A DNA stretch of 43,702 nucleotides from an uncultured Opitutales bacterium (GCA_900548275.1 URJY01000015.1:1-43702), one strand, 5' to 3'. Positions 24,583-33,221 are shown, counted from the first letter of the stretch. Program-made: numbers and translations. The notes: generated by a model not told the origin, from the letters alone.

Positions 24583-26147
24583 TTCGAATTTTTATACCAA
24601 GCTGCGGTGATTGAATAGCGTTTGATTTTGTAGTTCATAACGCGTTCGGTAAGGTTCAGTTTTCTTGCGGCGGCGGCGGCGTTGCCCCTGTTCGCCTTGA
24701 GTGCCTCGGTTATGAGTTCGCGCTCGAAAGACGAGACCATCGAATTGAAATCGACGTCTTCGCCGTAGGGGGTTGGGTCGTGCATATAGCCCGCGCGAAC
24801 CGACGGCGTCAGGTTGTAGCCCGAAATTGCCGAGTCGTTCGACGACATCACCGCGCGTTCGATACAGTTTTCAAGTTCGCGCACGTTCCCCGGCCAAGCG
24901 TAGACCGTGAGCATATTGATTGCGGGCGTGGATATGCGCTTGATGTTTTTGCCGTAGACTTTGTTGTATTTTTCGAGAAAGTGTTCGGCGAGCAAAACGA
25001 TGTCGCTTTTCCTGTCGCGCAGGGCGGGGATGTGGAGCGTGTTTTTGGAGAGGGCCAGATACAGGTTTTTGTCGAACGATTTCTGCTCGACCATTTTTTC
25101 GATGTCGGCGGACGACGCGCAGATTAGGCGCGCCTTGCCCGCAACGTCGGTCTCGCCGCCGATGCGCCTGAAGCGTCCCGTGGCGATGTACTCGGCGAGC
25201 AGTTTTTGGGCTTCGGGCGATATTTCGGCGACTTCGTCGAGAAAAACGGTTTCGGGGCGTTCGAACAAGCCCTCCTTTGCGAAGTGGGCGCGGGCGAACG
25301 AGTTTTTCTCGAAGCCGAAAATTTCGCCGACAAGCGCGTAGTCGGGCAGGGCGGCGCAGTTGACGATTCCGAAATTGCCGTTCAGCCCGACCGTGGAATC
25401 GGCAATAGCCCGCGCGACAAGCTCTTTGCCCGTGCCCGATTTTCCGCGTATGAACACGGGTTCGGTGTGGCGCGAGAAACGCGCGATGCACTCGTATACG
25501 TTTTGCATAGCCCCGCAGTTGCCGAGTATGTTCGGCGGGCGCATAAGCGTTGTGCTAAGCTCCAGCTTTAGGCGGCGGTTTTCGTCGAGAAGCTTGTTGC
25601 GCTCTTCGTGGCGCAGGTAGATGAGGGCAACGGCGTCGGCGAGGATGTTGGCGACGGTCTCGAGCAGCACAAGGTCGCGGTCGAGGTCGGCTTTTTTCGG
25701 CAGTTTGCGGTCGATGCTCAGCGTGCCGATGACCTGTTCCATATAGACGATGGGCACGCACACGAACGCGATTCCCTTGAGCGACTGCCCGCGCGTCTTC
25801 GTGCGGTCGAGAAATTCCGGACTTTTCGAAACGTCGCGTATTACGACCGACTTGCCCTCGGCGGCGACCCGACCCGTCACGCCCTCGCCGATTTTGTACA
25901 CGCCGCGCTTTATCGATTCGTCGTCCATTCCGTTCGAGGCTTCGATGAACAGGTAGTCGCCGTCGCGCAGAGTGATTGTTCCGCGCAGAAGCCCCATTTC
26001 GGAGTGCAGAATTTCGAGCGTTTCGGAGATTAGCTCCTTGACGTTTTTGCGCCTAACGACCGCGCGGCTTATCTTGTGCAGAACAGACATCTCGAGATCG
26101 TCGTAGAGGGTCTCGTTTTCGATGTCGTTTTCCGCCTTATTTTGCAT
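24579..26147 (-). CDS. NifA/NtrC-type GAF-AAA+-Fis regulator with degenerate GAFTGA loop
   Basis: A 522-residue protein. A GAF domain (about 20-180) comes first, then an AAA+ domain of the bacterial enhancer-binding type (about 205-435), then a Fis helix-turn-helix (about 474-510, with RGNAAAAARKLNLTERVMNYKIKRY). Walker A is GKSGTGKE (235-242) and Walker B VFLDEVAE (301-308); YAWPGNVRELEN is the standard end of the domain. The loop that contacts sigma-54, normally GHEKGAFTGA, reads FGFEKNSFARAH (277-288). It may act without sigma-54 or be specialised. ATG 26147 is chosen; GTG 26165 is possible. It is divergent from dnaX and coupled to mnmA; its targets are unknown. Confidence 0.85.
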   Translation of the reverse strand: MQNKAENDIENETLYDDLEMSVLHKISRAVVRRKNVKELISETLEILHSEMGLLRGTITLRDGDYLFIEASNGMDDESIKRGVYKIGEGVTGRVAAEGKSVVIRDVSKSPEFLDRTKTRGQSLKGIAFVCVPIVYMEQVIGTLSIDRKLPKKADLDRDLVLLETVANILADAVALIYLRHEERNKLLDENRRLKLELSTTLMRPPNILGNCGAMQNVYECIARFSRHTEPVFIRGKSGTGKELVARAIADSTVGLNGNFGIVNCAALPDYALVGEIFGFEKNSFARAHFAKEGLFERPETVFLDEVAEISPEAQKLLAEYIATGRFRRIGGETDVAGKARLICASSADIEKMVEQKSFDKNLYLALSKNTLHIPALRDRKSDIVLLAEHFLEKYNKVYGKNIKRISTPAINMLTVYAWPGNVRELENCIERAVMSSNDSAISGYNLTPSVRAGYMHDPTPYGEDVDFNSMVSSFERELITEALKANRGNAAAAARKLNLTERVMNYKIKRYSITAAWYKNSK

Positions 26148-26261
26148 ACCGAACCGATAATCCACAGCAGGCGCGTCCTTTCAACAATATTTTGCGCAAA
26201 AGGGGGCTTGCGAACAAAAAAAACTTGTATCCCGCGGCGTCGGCAATAGGCTTTGAAAATA

Positions 26262-27407
26262 ATGAGTGAAGCCTATCAAGTAATCGCGCGCAGATACCGC
26301 CCGAAGCAGTTCTCGGAACTGGTCGGGCAGGAACACATCGTCAAGACTCTTACGAATGCGATAGAGTCGGGGCGCATAGGGCACGCATACCTTTTTGTGG
26401 GCCCGCGCGGCACGGGCAAGACAACCGTAGCCCGACTCTTCGCAAAGGCTCTCAACGCAAAGGGCGGCCCCAACATCCACCCCGACGACAACGACGAAAT
26501 CTCGCAGGCTATAATGAACGGCTCGTGCATGGACGTTGTCGAAATCGACGGCGCGTCGAACCGCTCCATCGACGAAATCAGAAACCTGCGCGAAGAGTGC
26601 CAGTACGCGCCCGCACAGTGTACCTACAAAGTCTACATCATCGACGAAGTGCACTCGCTCACTCCCGACGCGTTCAACGCGCTGCTCAAGACGCTTGAAG
26701 AGCCGCCCAAACACGTCAAATTCATTTTCGCAACAACCGAAGCGCACAAGGTTTTGGGCACGATAACATCGCGCTGCCAACGCTTCGAGTTCCGTCCGAT
26801 TCCCGAGCACCTCATAGCCCAACACTTGGCTGAGATTGCCAAGAAAGAGGAGATTTCGGCGACCCCCGAAGCCCTTTCGGCAATCGCGCGCCTTGCAAAC
26901 GGCGGCATGCGCGACGCCCAGAGTATCCTCGACCAGATGATTTCGTTCTGCGGCAAAACGCTCGACGTAAACGACGTTATCGGCGTGTACGGCTTGGCTT
27001 CCGACGCGCAGATAAACGAGCTTGTCGTGAATATGGCAAAGGGCGACTACTCCGCGGTTGTCAAAGCCGCCGACGCGCTTTCCGACTCGGGCTGCGACCT
27101 ATACCGCGCGCTGTGCGACATGCAGAATTTCGTCCGCAAGGCGATGATTGAATCGTTCGCCGACGGCTACAAGGATTTCGACGGCAAAAAACTTTCGAGC
27201 GAGCAGATGATGCGCATGCTCGACGTTCTGCAGAATGCCGAACGGGGGCTGAAAAACGGGCTTTCCGAAAAGGCGAATTTCGAAGTCGCGCTTCTGAAGG
27301 CGGTCGAGCAGAGCAGGGCTCGGGCGATAAACACGCTCATAAAGGAACTCGAAAAACTTTCGACCGCGCCCGCCGAAGTTCAAAAAAAAAATAGCCCTTC
27401 TGCTTAG
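26262..27407 (+). CDS. dnaX: DNA polymerase III subunit gamma/tau
   Basis: The clamp-loader ATPase, 381 residues as read in the genome. It starts YQVIARRYRPKQFSELVGQ, with Walker A GPRGTGKT (47-54), the DEVH Walker B at 128-131 and the SRC sensor-arginine motif at 170-172. Domains I-III are complete. The four zinc cysteines between Walker A and EIDGASN are absent; that segment reads AKGGPNIHPDDNDEISQAI. The frame ends 16 bases after a run of ten A (27382-27391), while another frame continues as a real-looking tail (see next entries), so this is either the short gamma-like product or a frameshifted full gene. ATG 26262 is chosen over an in-frame TTG nine bases upstream. Confidence 0.92.
   Translation: MSEAYQVIARRYRPKQFSELVGQEHIVKTLTNAIESGRIGHAYLFVGPRGTGKTTVARLFAKALNAKGGPNIHPDDNDEISQAIMNGSCMDVVEIDGASNRSIDEIRNLREECQYAPAQCTYKVYIIDEVHSLTPDAFNALLKTLEEPPKHVKFIFATTEAHKVLGTITSRCQRFEFRPIPEHLIAQHLAEIAKKEEISATPEALSAIARLANGGMRDAQSILDQMISFCGKTLDVNDVIGVYGLASDAQINELVVNMAKGDYSAVVKAADALSDSGCDLYRALCDMQNFVRKAMIESFADGYKDFDGKKLSSEQMMRMLDVLQNAERGLKNGLSEKANFEVALLKAVEQSRARAINTLIKELEKLSTAPAEVQKKNSPSA
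27382..27391 (+). promoter_or_regulatory. A10 slippery run at the end of dnaX
   Basis: Ten consecutive A follow the codon for V375 of DnaX. With ten A the frame stops at TAG 27405-27407. With nine A (or a +1 ribosomal shift) the frame opens to 27735. With eleven A (or a -1 shift) it meets TAG at once (AAA AAA AAA TAG). An AGGGAGG string overlaps the zero-frame stop. The arrangement resembles dnaX of Thermus, where RNA polymerase slippage on a run of A makes both gamma and tau. Confidence 0.6.
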
Positions 27408-27735
27408 GGAGGTTCTGGCTGAATCGCGCGAATTTTCGCGGCGTTATGCGGCGGCGGTGGAACGCTCGCCGAAAGCGAAAAAACTTGCGGAAATTCCCGC
27501 CGACGCCGACCGCGACAAGCCCGAGATTTTCACTTCGAACACGCCCGAATTCGAGGACGCGCTCGGCAAAATCTCGAAGGGGCTTCTCGCCGTGCTCGAC
27601 TCGCAGTTCGGCAGCCGTCCGCAGACGTTCGTCGCGGGCGGAATCATAGACGAACACAAGGAGGAAAAGACGGATTCCGCGTCAATCGAAGACGAATCGG
27701 TTCTCAAAGTGTTCGAAGAGGAGGACTCTGAATGA
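27382..27735 (+). CDS. dnaX: Out-of-frame C-terminal tail of DnaX (tau-like extension)
   Basis: In the frame one base ahead of dnaX the sequence is open from the A-run and encodes 117 residues: IALLLREVLAESREFSRRY, a charged linker (KAKKLAEIPADADRDKPEIF), a helical stretch (FEDALGKISKGLLAVLDSQFG) and an acidic end (EEEDSE). It has no usable start codon of its own with a ribosome site, and its stop overlaps the start of rmuC (ATGA), as adjacent coupled genes do here. If joined to dnaX by slippage, or by correction of one base, the product is 490 residues. It does not resemble known tau domain V by eye. Confidence 0.6.
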   Translation, partial: KKKIALLLREVLAESREFSRRYAAAVERSPKAKKLAEIPADADRDKPEIFTSNTPEFEDALGKISKGLLAVLDSQFGSRPQTFVAGGIIDEHKEEKTDSASIEDESVLKVFEEEDSE

Positions 27736-29072
27736 CGGAATATGTTATGTTTTCGATTTTCGCCGCGCTCGCCGTGCTCGGGGTTGCCGTCGGCGTCTGG
27801 AAGTTGACGTCTGTCGCTCGCAATGCGAAGCGGCTTGCCGAAAACTCGGAGCGTTCGGCGGAGATGCTTGCGCAGCTCGCCTCCGAAACCGCCCGAGCCG
27901 ACTCACTGCTCCGCGAAAATGCCGAGCTGAAAAGCGAACGCGCCGAACTTCTGAAAACGAAAATCGACGCCGAAAAACGCCTATCCGCCGCAGAGGAACG
28001 CGCCGCCGCGCTCGCCGAACGCATTAAAAACAGGGGCGAAGAGGAAAAGGCGATGCGCGAAAAGCTCGCCGCCGACTTCGAAAACCTTTCGAACAAGATA
28101 TTCGAATCGGCGCGCGAAAAAATGTCGTCGTCGAACATCGAGCAGATAGGGCTGGTTCTCGCGCCGCTGAAAAACAACCTGCGCGAGTTCCGCGAGCGCG
28201 TCGAAACCCTCAACGAAACGAGCGCGCGCAACAACGCATCGATGGGCACGCAGATTGAATCGCTCGTGAAAATGAACACGCAGCTCGGCGACGAAGCCCG
28301 CAATCTCGCGTCGGCTCTGCGCTCGAACAACAAGGTTGCGGGCAACTGGGGCGAGACTGTGCTCGAGCGCATTTTCGAATCGTGCGGTTTTGTGGAGGGC
28401 ATACACTACCGTTCGCAGAAAAGCTACGCCGATGTCGACGGCACGCAAAAACGCCTTATGCCCGACTTCGTTGTGTACCTGCCCGATTCGCGTTCGATTG
28501 TCGTAGACTCGAAGCTTTCGCTGCCCGACTTCACCGACTACTGCGCCGCATCCGACGCCGCCGCAAAACGCGCCGCACTTGCAAAATTCAAGAAGTCCGT
28601 CCGCGAACACCTGAAGGAATTTGCGGGCAAATACAACAATCTGCCCGACGTAAGCTGCGGCTTCAAGCTGATGTTCATACCCGTCGAGGGCGCGTACAAC
28701 CTCATTCTCGAGGAAGACCCCACTTTGCTTGCCGACGCGTATTCGTCGAACGTGCTCGTCGTCGGGCCCACGGGCGTTATGGCGGTTCTGAAGTTCGCGG
28801 AAATCGCCTACCGCAACGAGGCGTTCGCGAAAAACCTCAAGGAAATCTGCAATGTCGGGCGGCTTCTTCACGAGCGCGTTGAGCTGTTCTCGCGCCGCTT
28901 CGAGGCTCTCGGCAACAAGATAAATTCGCTTCAGAAAGACTATTTGGACGCGCAAAAAACGCTTTCGCAGGGCGGCAAGAGCGTCTTGGACACTGCAAAA
29001 CGGTTTTTGGAGAAATCCAAAACCGCCGATATCGACTTCGAGCAAAAGGAAATTGACGATGGACAACAATAG
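27732..29072 (+). CDS. rmuC: RmuC family DNA recombination protein
   Basis: A 446-residue protein with an N-terminal membrane anchor (about residues 4-25), a long coiled coil (about 30-150, rich in A, E, K and R heptads) and the RmuC nuclease-like domain (about 180-420). The domain shows NWGETVLERIFESCGFVEGIHY, DFVVYLPDSRSIVVDSKLSL and FIPVEGAYNLILEEDP, all typical. RmuC limits inversions and acts in recombination; its chemistry is poorly known. The start overlaps the dnaX tail by four bases and the end overlaps meaB, which places it in a DNA-metabolism operon. Confidence 0.93.
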   Translation: MTEYVMFSIFAALAVLGVAVGVWKLTSVARNAKRLAENSERSAEMLAQLASETARADSLLRENAELKSERAELLKTKIDAEKRLSAAEERAAALAERIKNRGEEEKAMREKLAADFENLSNKIFESAREKMSSSNIEQIGLVLAPLKNNLREFRERVETLNETSARNNASMGTQIESLVKMNTQLGDEARNLASALRSNNKVAGNWGETVLERIFESCGFVEGIHYRSQKSYADVDGTQKRLMPDFVVYLPDSRSIVVDSKLSLPDFTDYCAASDAAAKRAALAKFKKSVREHLKEFAGKYNNLPDVSCGFKLMFIPVEGAYNLILEEDPTLLADAYSSNVLVVGPTGVMAVLKFAEIAYRNEAFAKNLKEICNVGRLLHERVELFSRRFEALGNKINSLQKDYLDAQKTLSQGGKSVLDTAKRFLEKSKTADIDFEQKEIDDGQQ

Positions 29073-30183
29073 CAAACGCCCCGAATGGGTGCCCGAAAAC
29101 GCCGACAGGCACGTATTCACAACGTCGGTGATGTCGGGCGTGGACATCAAAAAAGACGGCGAAAACGACGCATCCATTTCTTTCGCGCCGCGTCCGAAAC
29201 GCCGCACGCTGACCCTTGAAGACTACAAAAAGGGCGTTCTCGAGGGTAACAAGACGATTCTCGCGCGGGCAATCACGCTCATCGAAAGCAACGCCGAAGC
29301 GCATTTCGACACCGCCCAACAACTCATAGCCGACCTTATGCCGCACGCGGGCAACGCCTTCCGAATCGGCATAACGGGCGTGCCGGGGGCGGGAAAGTCG
29401 TCGTTCATCGAAACGTTCGGTTCTATGCTCTGCGACAAGTACGGCAAAAAAGTGGCGGTGCTTGCGGTCGATCCGTCAAGCTCGGTTTCGGGCGGCAGCA
29501 TATTGGGCGACAAAACCCGAATGGAAAACCTTTCGCGCAACGAAAACGCATTCATCCGCCCCTCTCCGTCTGGCGGAATGCTCGGCGGCGTGGCGCGCAA
29601 AAGCCGCGAAACAATGGTGCTTTGCGAGGCTGCGGGCTACGACGTAATTCTCGTCGAAACGGTCGGCGTGGGGCAGAGCGAGGTAACCGTGCGCTCGATG
29701 ACCGACTTCTTCCTGCTAATCCAGCTTGCGGCACAGGGCGACGACCTTCAGGGAATCAAAAAGGGCGTAATCGAGCTTGCCGACGGCATACTTGTGAACA
29801 AGTGCGACGGCAATATGGTGGAACGCTCCAACCTCAAAAAGGCGGAGCTTTCCGGCGTGCTCCACTTTCTCAACTCGCCCACGCCCGACTGGAAGCCGTT
29901 CTGCGACGTTTGCTCCGCGCACGAAAATACGGGTATCGAAGAGGCTTGGGCGCGGCTCGACGGCTTCTACAAAAAGTTTTCCGAAAACGGCTATCTGCAA
30001 AAACGACGCGCCGAACAGCAGATAGATTGGTTCAAGTCGCTGCTCGAACGCGAGGTTCTGCGCAGGTTTTACCACCGCGACGGAATCGAAAGCGCGATAG
30101 GGCACTACACAAAACTCATTTCCGAATCTTCTATAACGGCGGCTACGGCGGTGAAAAACCTGCTCGCATCGTCCGAAAAATAA
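29059..30183 (+). CDS. meaB: MeaB/ArgK family G3E GTPase
   Basis: A 374-residue GTPase that in other bacteria protects and loads methylmalonyl-CoA mutase with its B12 cofactor. The P-loop is GVPGAGKS (107-114), followed by AVDPSSSVSGGSILGDKTRM, PSPSGGMLGGVARKSRE, ETVGVGQSE and the guanine-specificity motif NKCDG. About 45 residues before the conserved region are extra. ATG 29059 is chosen because AAGGAA precedes it at a good distance; it overlaps rmuC by 14 bases. No mutase gene lies in the window, so the partner must be elsewhere. Confidence 0.93.
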   Translation: MDNNSKRPEWVPENADRHVFTTSVMSGVDIKKDGENDASISFAPRPKRRTLTLEDYKKGVLEGNKTILARAITLIESNAEAHFDTAQQLIADLMPHAGNAFRIGITGVPGAGKSSFIETFGSMLCDKYGKKVAVLAVDPSSSVSGGSILGDKTRMENLSRNENAFIRPSPSGGMLGGVARKSRETMVLCEAAGYDVILVETVGVGQSEVTVRSMTDFFLLIQLAAQGDDLQGIKKGVIELADGILVNKCDGNMVERSNLKKAELSGVLHFLNSPTPDWKPFCDVCSAHENTGIEEAWARLDGFYKKFSENGYLQKRRAEQQIDWFKSLLEREVLRRFYHRDGIESAIGHYTKLISESSITAATAVKNLLASSEK

Positions 30184-30184
30184 A

Positions 30185-31147
30185 ATGCAAGCCCGCGAAA
30201 AAACGGATTCCGAAGAAGTGCCGCTTTGCAAGACGCTGCAAAACGACATCTTCGAATACCGCGCGTTTCTGAAAATGGAACTCGGGCGGAGCGAAAACAC
30301 GATAGTTTCGTACGTCTACGACATCACGCAGTTTGCGCGCTTTCTGCAGTCGAGGAAAATCCTGTCGTTTGCCGACGCCGACGCGGATTCGCTCGTCGAG
30401 TGGATGGGCGAAATCGCGCCGAACGAAAAGGCGACGACGCAGTCGCGCAAGCTCAGCGCGCTGAAATCGCTCGCGGGCTTTCTTGTCGACGAGAAAGTCT
30501 GGAAGAAAAACTACTGCGACATTCTTTCGACGCCGAAACTGCGCCGCAACGTGCCAGAGATTCTGTCGGCGCAGGAGGTTGTCGCGCTTCTCGACGCGCC
30601 GCCGAAGGACACCGCCGAGGGCGTGCGCGACCGCGCAATGCTCGAGCTGATGTACGCAAGCGGGCTGCGCGTCTCGGAGCTGTGCGCCCTAAAGGAGAGC
30701 GACATTTTCGCAAGCGAGCACATTATGCGCATCACGGGAAAGGGGTCTAAAACGCGTCTCGTACCCGTGGGCGACTACGCGCTCGGGGCAATCGCCCGCT
30801 ACAAGCAGATTCGCCGCGAACTCTTGGGCGACAACCGCGAATGCGCCGAGCTTTTCGTAACGCGCAGGGGCGAAAAGCTATCGCGCAAGACTTTCTGGTA
30901 CAACATAAAAAAGTACGCGCTTGTGGCTGGCATAGAGAAAAACGTAAAGCCGCACATCCTGCGCCACTCGTTCGCCACACACCTGCTGCAAAACGGCGCA
31001 AATCTGATGGCAATCCGCGAAATGCTCGGGCACAGCGACCTTTCCACAACGCAAATCTATACGAATCTTCTCAACGAAGACATAAGGGTTCAGCACGCAA
31101 AAAAACACCCGCGCTCAAAGATGGATGTGGAAAAATTCGGGCAATAA
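30185..31147 (+). CDS. xerD: Tyrosine recombinase XerC/XerD
   Basis: A 320-residue site-specific recombinase that resolves chromosome dimers at dif. The N-terminal SAM-like core-binding domain spans about residues 18-110 and the catalytic domain 125-300. Catalytic residues: R162 (SGLRVSEL), K186 or K189 (GKGSKTR), H257 and R260 (HILRHSF), H283 (LGHSDLSTTQ) and nucleophile Y292 (IYT). It is more like XerD than XerC by its motifs, but one sequence cannot settle that. It begins two bases after the meaB stop, and its place in a housekeeping operon argues against a phage integrase. Confidence 0.93.
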   Translation: MQAREKTDSEEVPLCKTLQNDIFEYRAFLKMELGRSENTIVSYVYDITQFARFLQSRKILSFADADADSLVEWMGEIAPNEKATTQSRKLSALKSLAGFLVDEKVWKKNYCDILSTPKLRRNVPEILSAQEVVALLDAPPKDTAEGVRDRAMLELMYASGLRVSELCALKESDIFASEHIMRITGKGSKTRLVPVGDYALGAIARYKQIRRELLGDNRECAELFVTRRGEKLSRKTFWYNIKKYALVAGIEKNVKPHILRHSFATHLLQNGANLMAIREMLGHSDLSTTQIYTNLLNEDIRVQHAKKHPRSKMDVEKFGQ

Positions 31148-31168
31148 CCGCGCCGAACACCCGCGCGT

Positions 31169-31738
31169 TTAGCCCGTTATCAGCACTTTTACGCCGATTA
31201 GAACGAGCACGATTCCTCCTGCAATCGCGAATTTGCCGTCGTTGGCTGTTCCTATCTTCTTGCCGAATTTTATTCCGCATATCGAAAACGCGAATGTCGT
31301 TATGCCGATGAAAACCGACGGAAAGAAAATGGGGTACTTTGCGCACGAGAACGAAACGCCTATCGCCAGTGCGTCCAAACTCGTCGCCACCGCGAGCAGA
31401 AAAAGCACCCGCAAGTCGAGCTTGGGATGGGCGAAGCACGTCTTTTCCTCCTCCGATTCCCCGCCGCCCTTCGCGCCGTCGAGAACCATTTTTCCGCCCA
31501 CCAACGCGAGCAGAAGAAACGCTATCCAGTGGTCGTACGCCGCAATGTACTCGTAGGCGAACTCGCTCAAATGCCAGCCAATCAGGGGCATAATCATCTG
31601 GAACAGCCCGAACGCTCCCGCCACCGTGAGGGCGTTTTTTGCCGCAATCTTCGGCGCGGTTATCCCGCAGGCGATGGAGACGGCGAACGCGTCCATTGAA
31701 AGCGCAACGGCAACGAGCACAAGTTCGATAAAATTCAT
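31169..31738 (-). CDS. mntP: Manganese efflux pump MntP
   Basis: A 189-residue inner-membrane exporter with six predicted helices in two related halves. Helix 1 reads VAVALSMDAFAVSIACG and helix 4 VATSLDALAIGVSFS, the paired acidic motifs of MntP. The loop between helices 3 and 4 (about 90-110) is hydrophilic and acidic (GGGESEEEKT). Length is standard. I start at ATG 31738. The upstream gap to the divergent epimerase gene is under 100 bases, and I see no yybP-ykoY riboswitch in it. It is convergent with xerD, 21 bases apart. Confidence 0.93.
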   Translation of the reverse strand: MNFIELVLVAVALSMDAFAVSIACGITAPKIAAKNALTVAGAFGLFQMIMPLIGWHLSEFAYEYIAAYDHWIAFLLLALVGGKMVLDGAKGGGESEEEKTCFAHPKLDLRVLFLLAVATSLDALAIGVSFSCAKYPIFFPSVFIGITTFAFSICGIKFGKKIGTANDGKFAIAGGIVLVLIGVKVLITG

Positions 31739-31831
31739 AACACGCAGATAATGCACCGCGCCCGATTTTGAACAAGCTTTTTTCCGTTTTAATTGGTTGA
31801 AAAACGCCGCGCAATTTGGGTTAATCGGAAT

Positions 31832-32746
31832 ATGGAATCAATCGAATTAGACGGCGCGGAAATCCTAAAGTTTACGGTGGGCGCGTCGACGTACATTTTG
31901 AATCCGCGCGAGGGCGCGCGGCTCGTCAACTGGAACATTTCGATGGCGGACGGCGCGGTGCGCGACGTAATCCACTGGGACGAATCCGCGCCGCTTTCGG
32001 GCGAAAAATTCGTGTCGGCTTCGGGCGGAATGTTCGTGATGTTCCCGTTCGGCGGGCCTTCGTACGCGAACGGCGAACGCGGCTTCTGGAAGACGCCCGA
32101 CGGCAAAGTACTGCCGATGAAACTTCACGGCTACGCCTATGACGGAGCGTTCGAAACGGTATTTTCGTCCGACAAAGACATACGCCTGAAATTTCTGCCG
32201 TCGCTCGCCGCAAACGAGGCGTATCCGTACGACTACGAATTTTTCGTGCACTACCGCTTTTCGGAGCTGTCGTTTTCGTGCGAGCTGATTTTGAAGAACA
32301 ATTCCGCCGAGCGCATCCCGTGGGGAGCGGCTATGCACCCGTACTTTACTCTGCCGTGGAGCGCGGGCACCGAGCGCAGGCACTACCGCATTCTCTGCGA
32401 CGCAAAAAAGGCGTACTCGTTCAACGGCGCGGACGGCTCGATGACACCCGCCGACATATTCAAAACGTCGTTCGACAACCCCGAAATGGTCAACAAGGTT
32501 TGGACTTCGTTCAAGACGTCGACAATCCGCTTCGGCACGAAAAGCGGCGAGGAAGACATCACGATAAAAATCGACGGCGGCGGCAAGCCCGAGGTCGGCA
32601 CAACCGTCATAACGTGGTCGAAAGACGGCGCGCCGTTCTATTGCGTCGAACCGTGGATGTCGCAGCCCGATTCCGCGTCGAAGCCCAAGCGTTTTGTCGA
32701 GCCGCAGGCGATGAAATCGTTTTCGGCTGAATTTTCGCTAATCTGA
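31832..32746 (+). CDS. Aldose 1-epimerase family protein
   Basis: A 304-residue protein of the galactose-mutarotase-like fold, in the subgroup of YeaD/LacX-type or hexose-phosphate mutarotases. It shows NPREGARLVNWN, FVMFPFGGPSYANG, LHGYAYDGAF, the conserved His in WGAAMHPYFTLPW and the acid in YCVEPWMSQPDS. These match the histidine and glutamate used for ring opening. There is no signal peptide. It is two bases upstream of dtd and probably cotranscribed with it. The substrate could be a free or phosphorylated hexose. It is distinct in sequence from galM at 10145. Confidence 0.83.
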   Translation: MESIELDGAEILKFTVGASTYILNPREGARLVNWNISMADGAVRDVIHWDESAPLSGEKFVSASGGMFVMFPFGGPSYANGERGFWKTPDGKVLPMKLHGYAYDGAFETVFSSDKDIRLKFLPSLAANEAYPYDYEFFVHYRFSELSFSCELILKNNSAERIPWGAAMHPYFTLPWSAGTERRHYRILCDAKKAYSFNGADGSMTPADIFKTSFDNPEMVNKVWTSFKTSTIRFGTKSGEEDITIKIDGGGKPEVGTTVITWSKDGAPFYCVEPWMSQPDSASKPKRFVEPQAMKSFSAEFSLI

Positions 32747-32748
32747 CT

Positions 32749-33216
32749 ATGAGAATGGTTTTTCAGCGGGTCGAAAGCGCGTCGGTCGAGATAGTCGAAA
32801 ACGGCGCGCGGCGCGAGTGCGCGAAAATCGGGGCGGGCGCGCTCGTGCTCGTTGCGGTCGAAAACGGCGACACATCCGAGGACACGCAGTGGCTTGCCGC
32901 AAAAGCCGCCAATATGCGCGTCTTCGAAGACGCCGACGGCAAAATGAATGTGTCGCTGAAAGACGGCGGCGGCGACCTCATTGTAGTCAGCCAGTTCACG
33001 CTTTTCGGAAATATGCGCAAAGGTTCGCGCCCGTCGTTCAACCGCTCGGCGCATCCCGAAACGGCTGTGCCGCTCTACGAAGAATTTTGCGCGTTCGCGG
33101 AGGCGGAACTCGGCAAAAAAATAGGGCGGGGCGAGTTCGGCGCGGATATGCGCGTACACCTTGTCAACGACGGCCCCGTAACGATTATCGCCGATTCGCG
33201 AAATCGCGACATTTAG
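32749..33216 (+). CDS. dtd: D-aminoacyl-tRNA deacylase
   Basis: A 155-residue Dtd that hydrolyses D-aminoacyl-tRNA and glycyl-tRNA-Ala mischarges. It starts MRMVFQRVESASVEI, with the catalytic SQFTLFGNMRKGSRPSF and the Gly-cisPro motif in NDGPVTI near the C-terminus. The dimeric enzyme acts in the cytoplasm. Length is typical (about 145-155). It follows the epimerase gene without a gap. Confidence 0.96.
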   Translation: MRMVFQRVESASVEIVENGARRECAKIGAGALVLVAVENGDTSEDTQWLAAKAANMRVFEDADGKMNVSLKDGGGDLIVVSQFTLFGNMRKGSRPSFNRSAHPETAVPLYEEFCAFAEAELGKKIGRGEFGADMRVHLVNDGPVTIIADSRNRDI

Positions 33217-33221
33217 GCGGC

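Noticed and set aside
30185..31147. Phage or island integrase
   Set aside because: It is a compact XerC/D-type protein in a housekeeping operon, with no tRNA attachment site, phage genes or excisionase nearby.
31739..31831. Manganese (yybP-ykoY) riboswitch upstream of mntP
   Set aside because: The gap is only 93 bases, shared with a divergent gene, and lacks the conserved stems.
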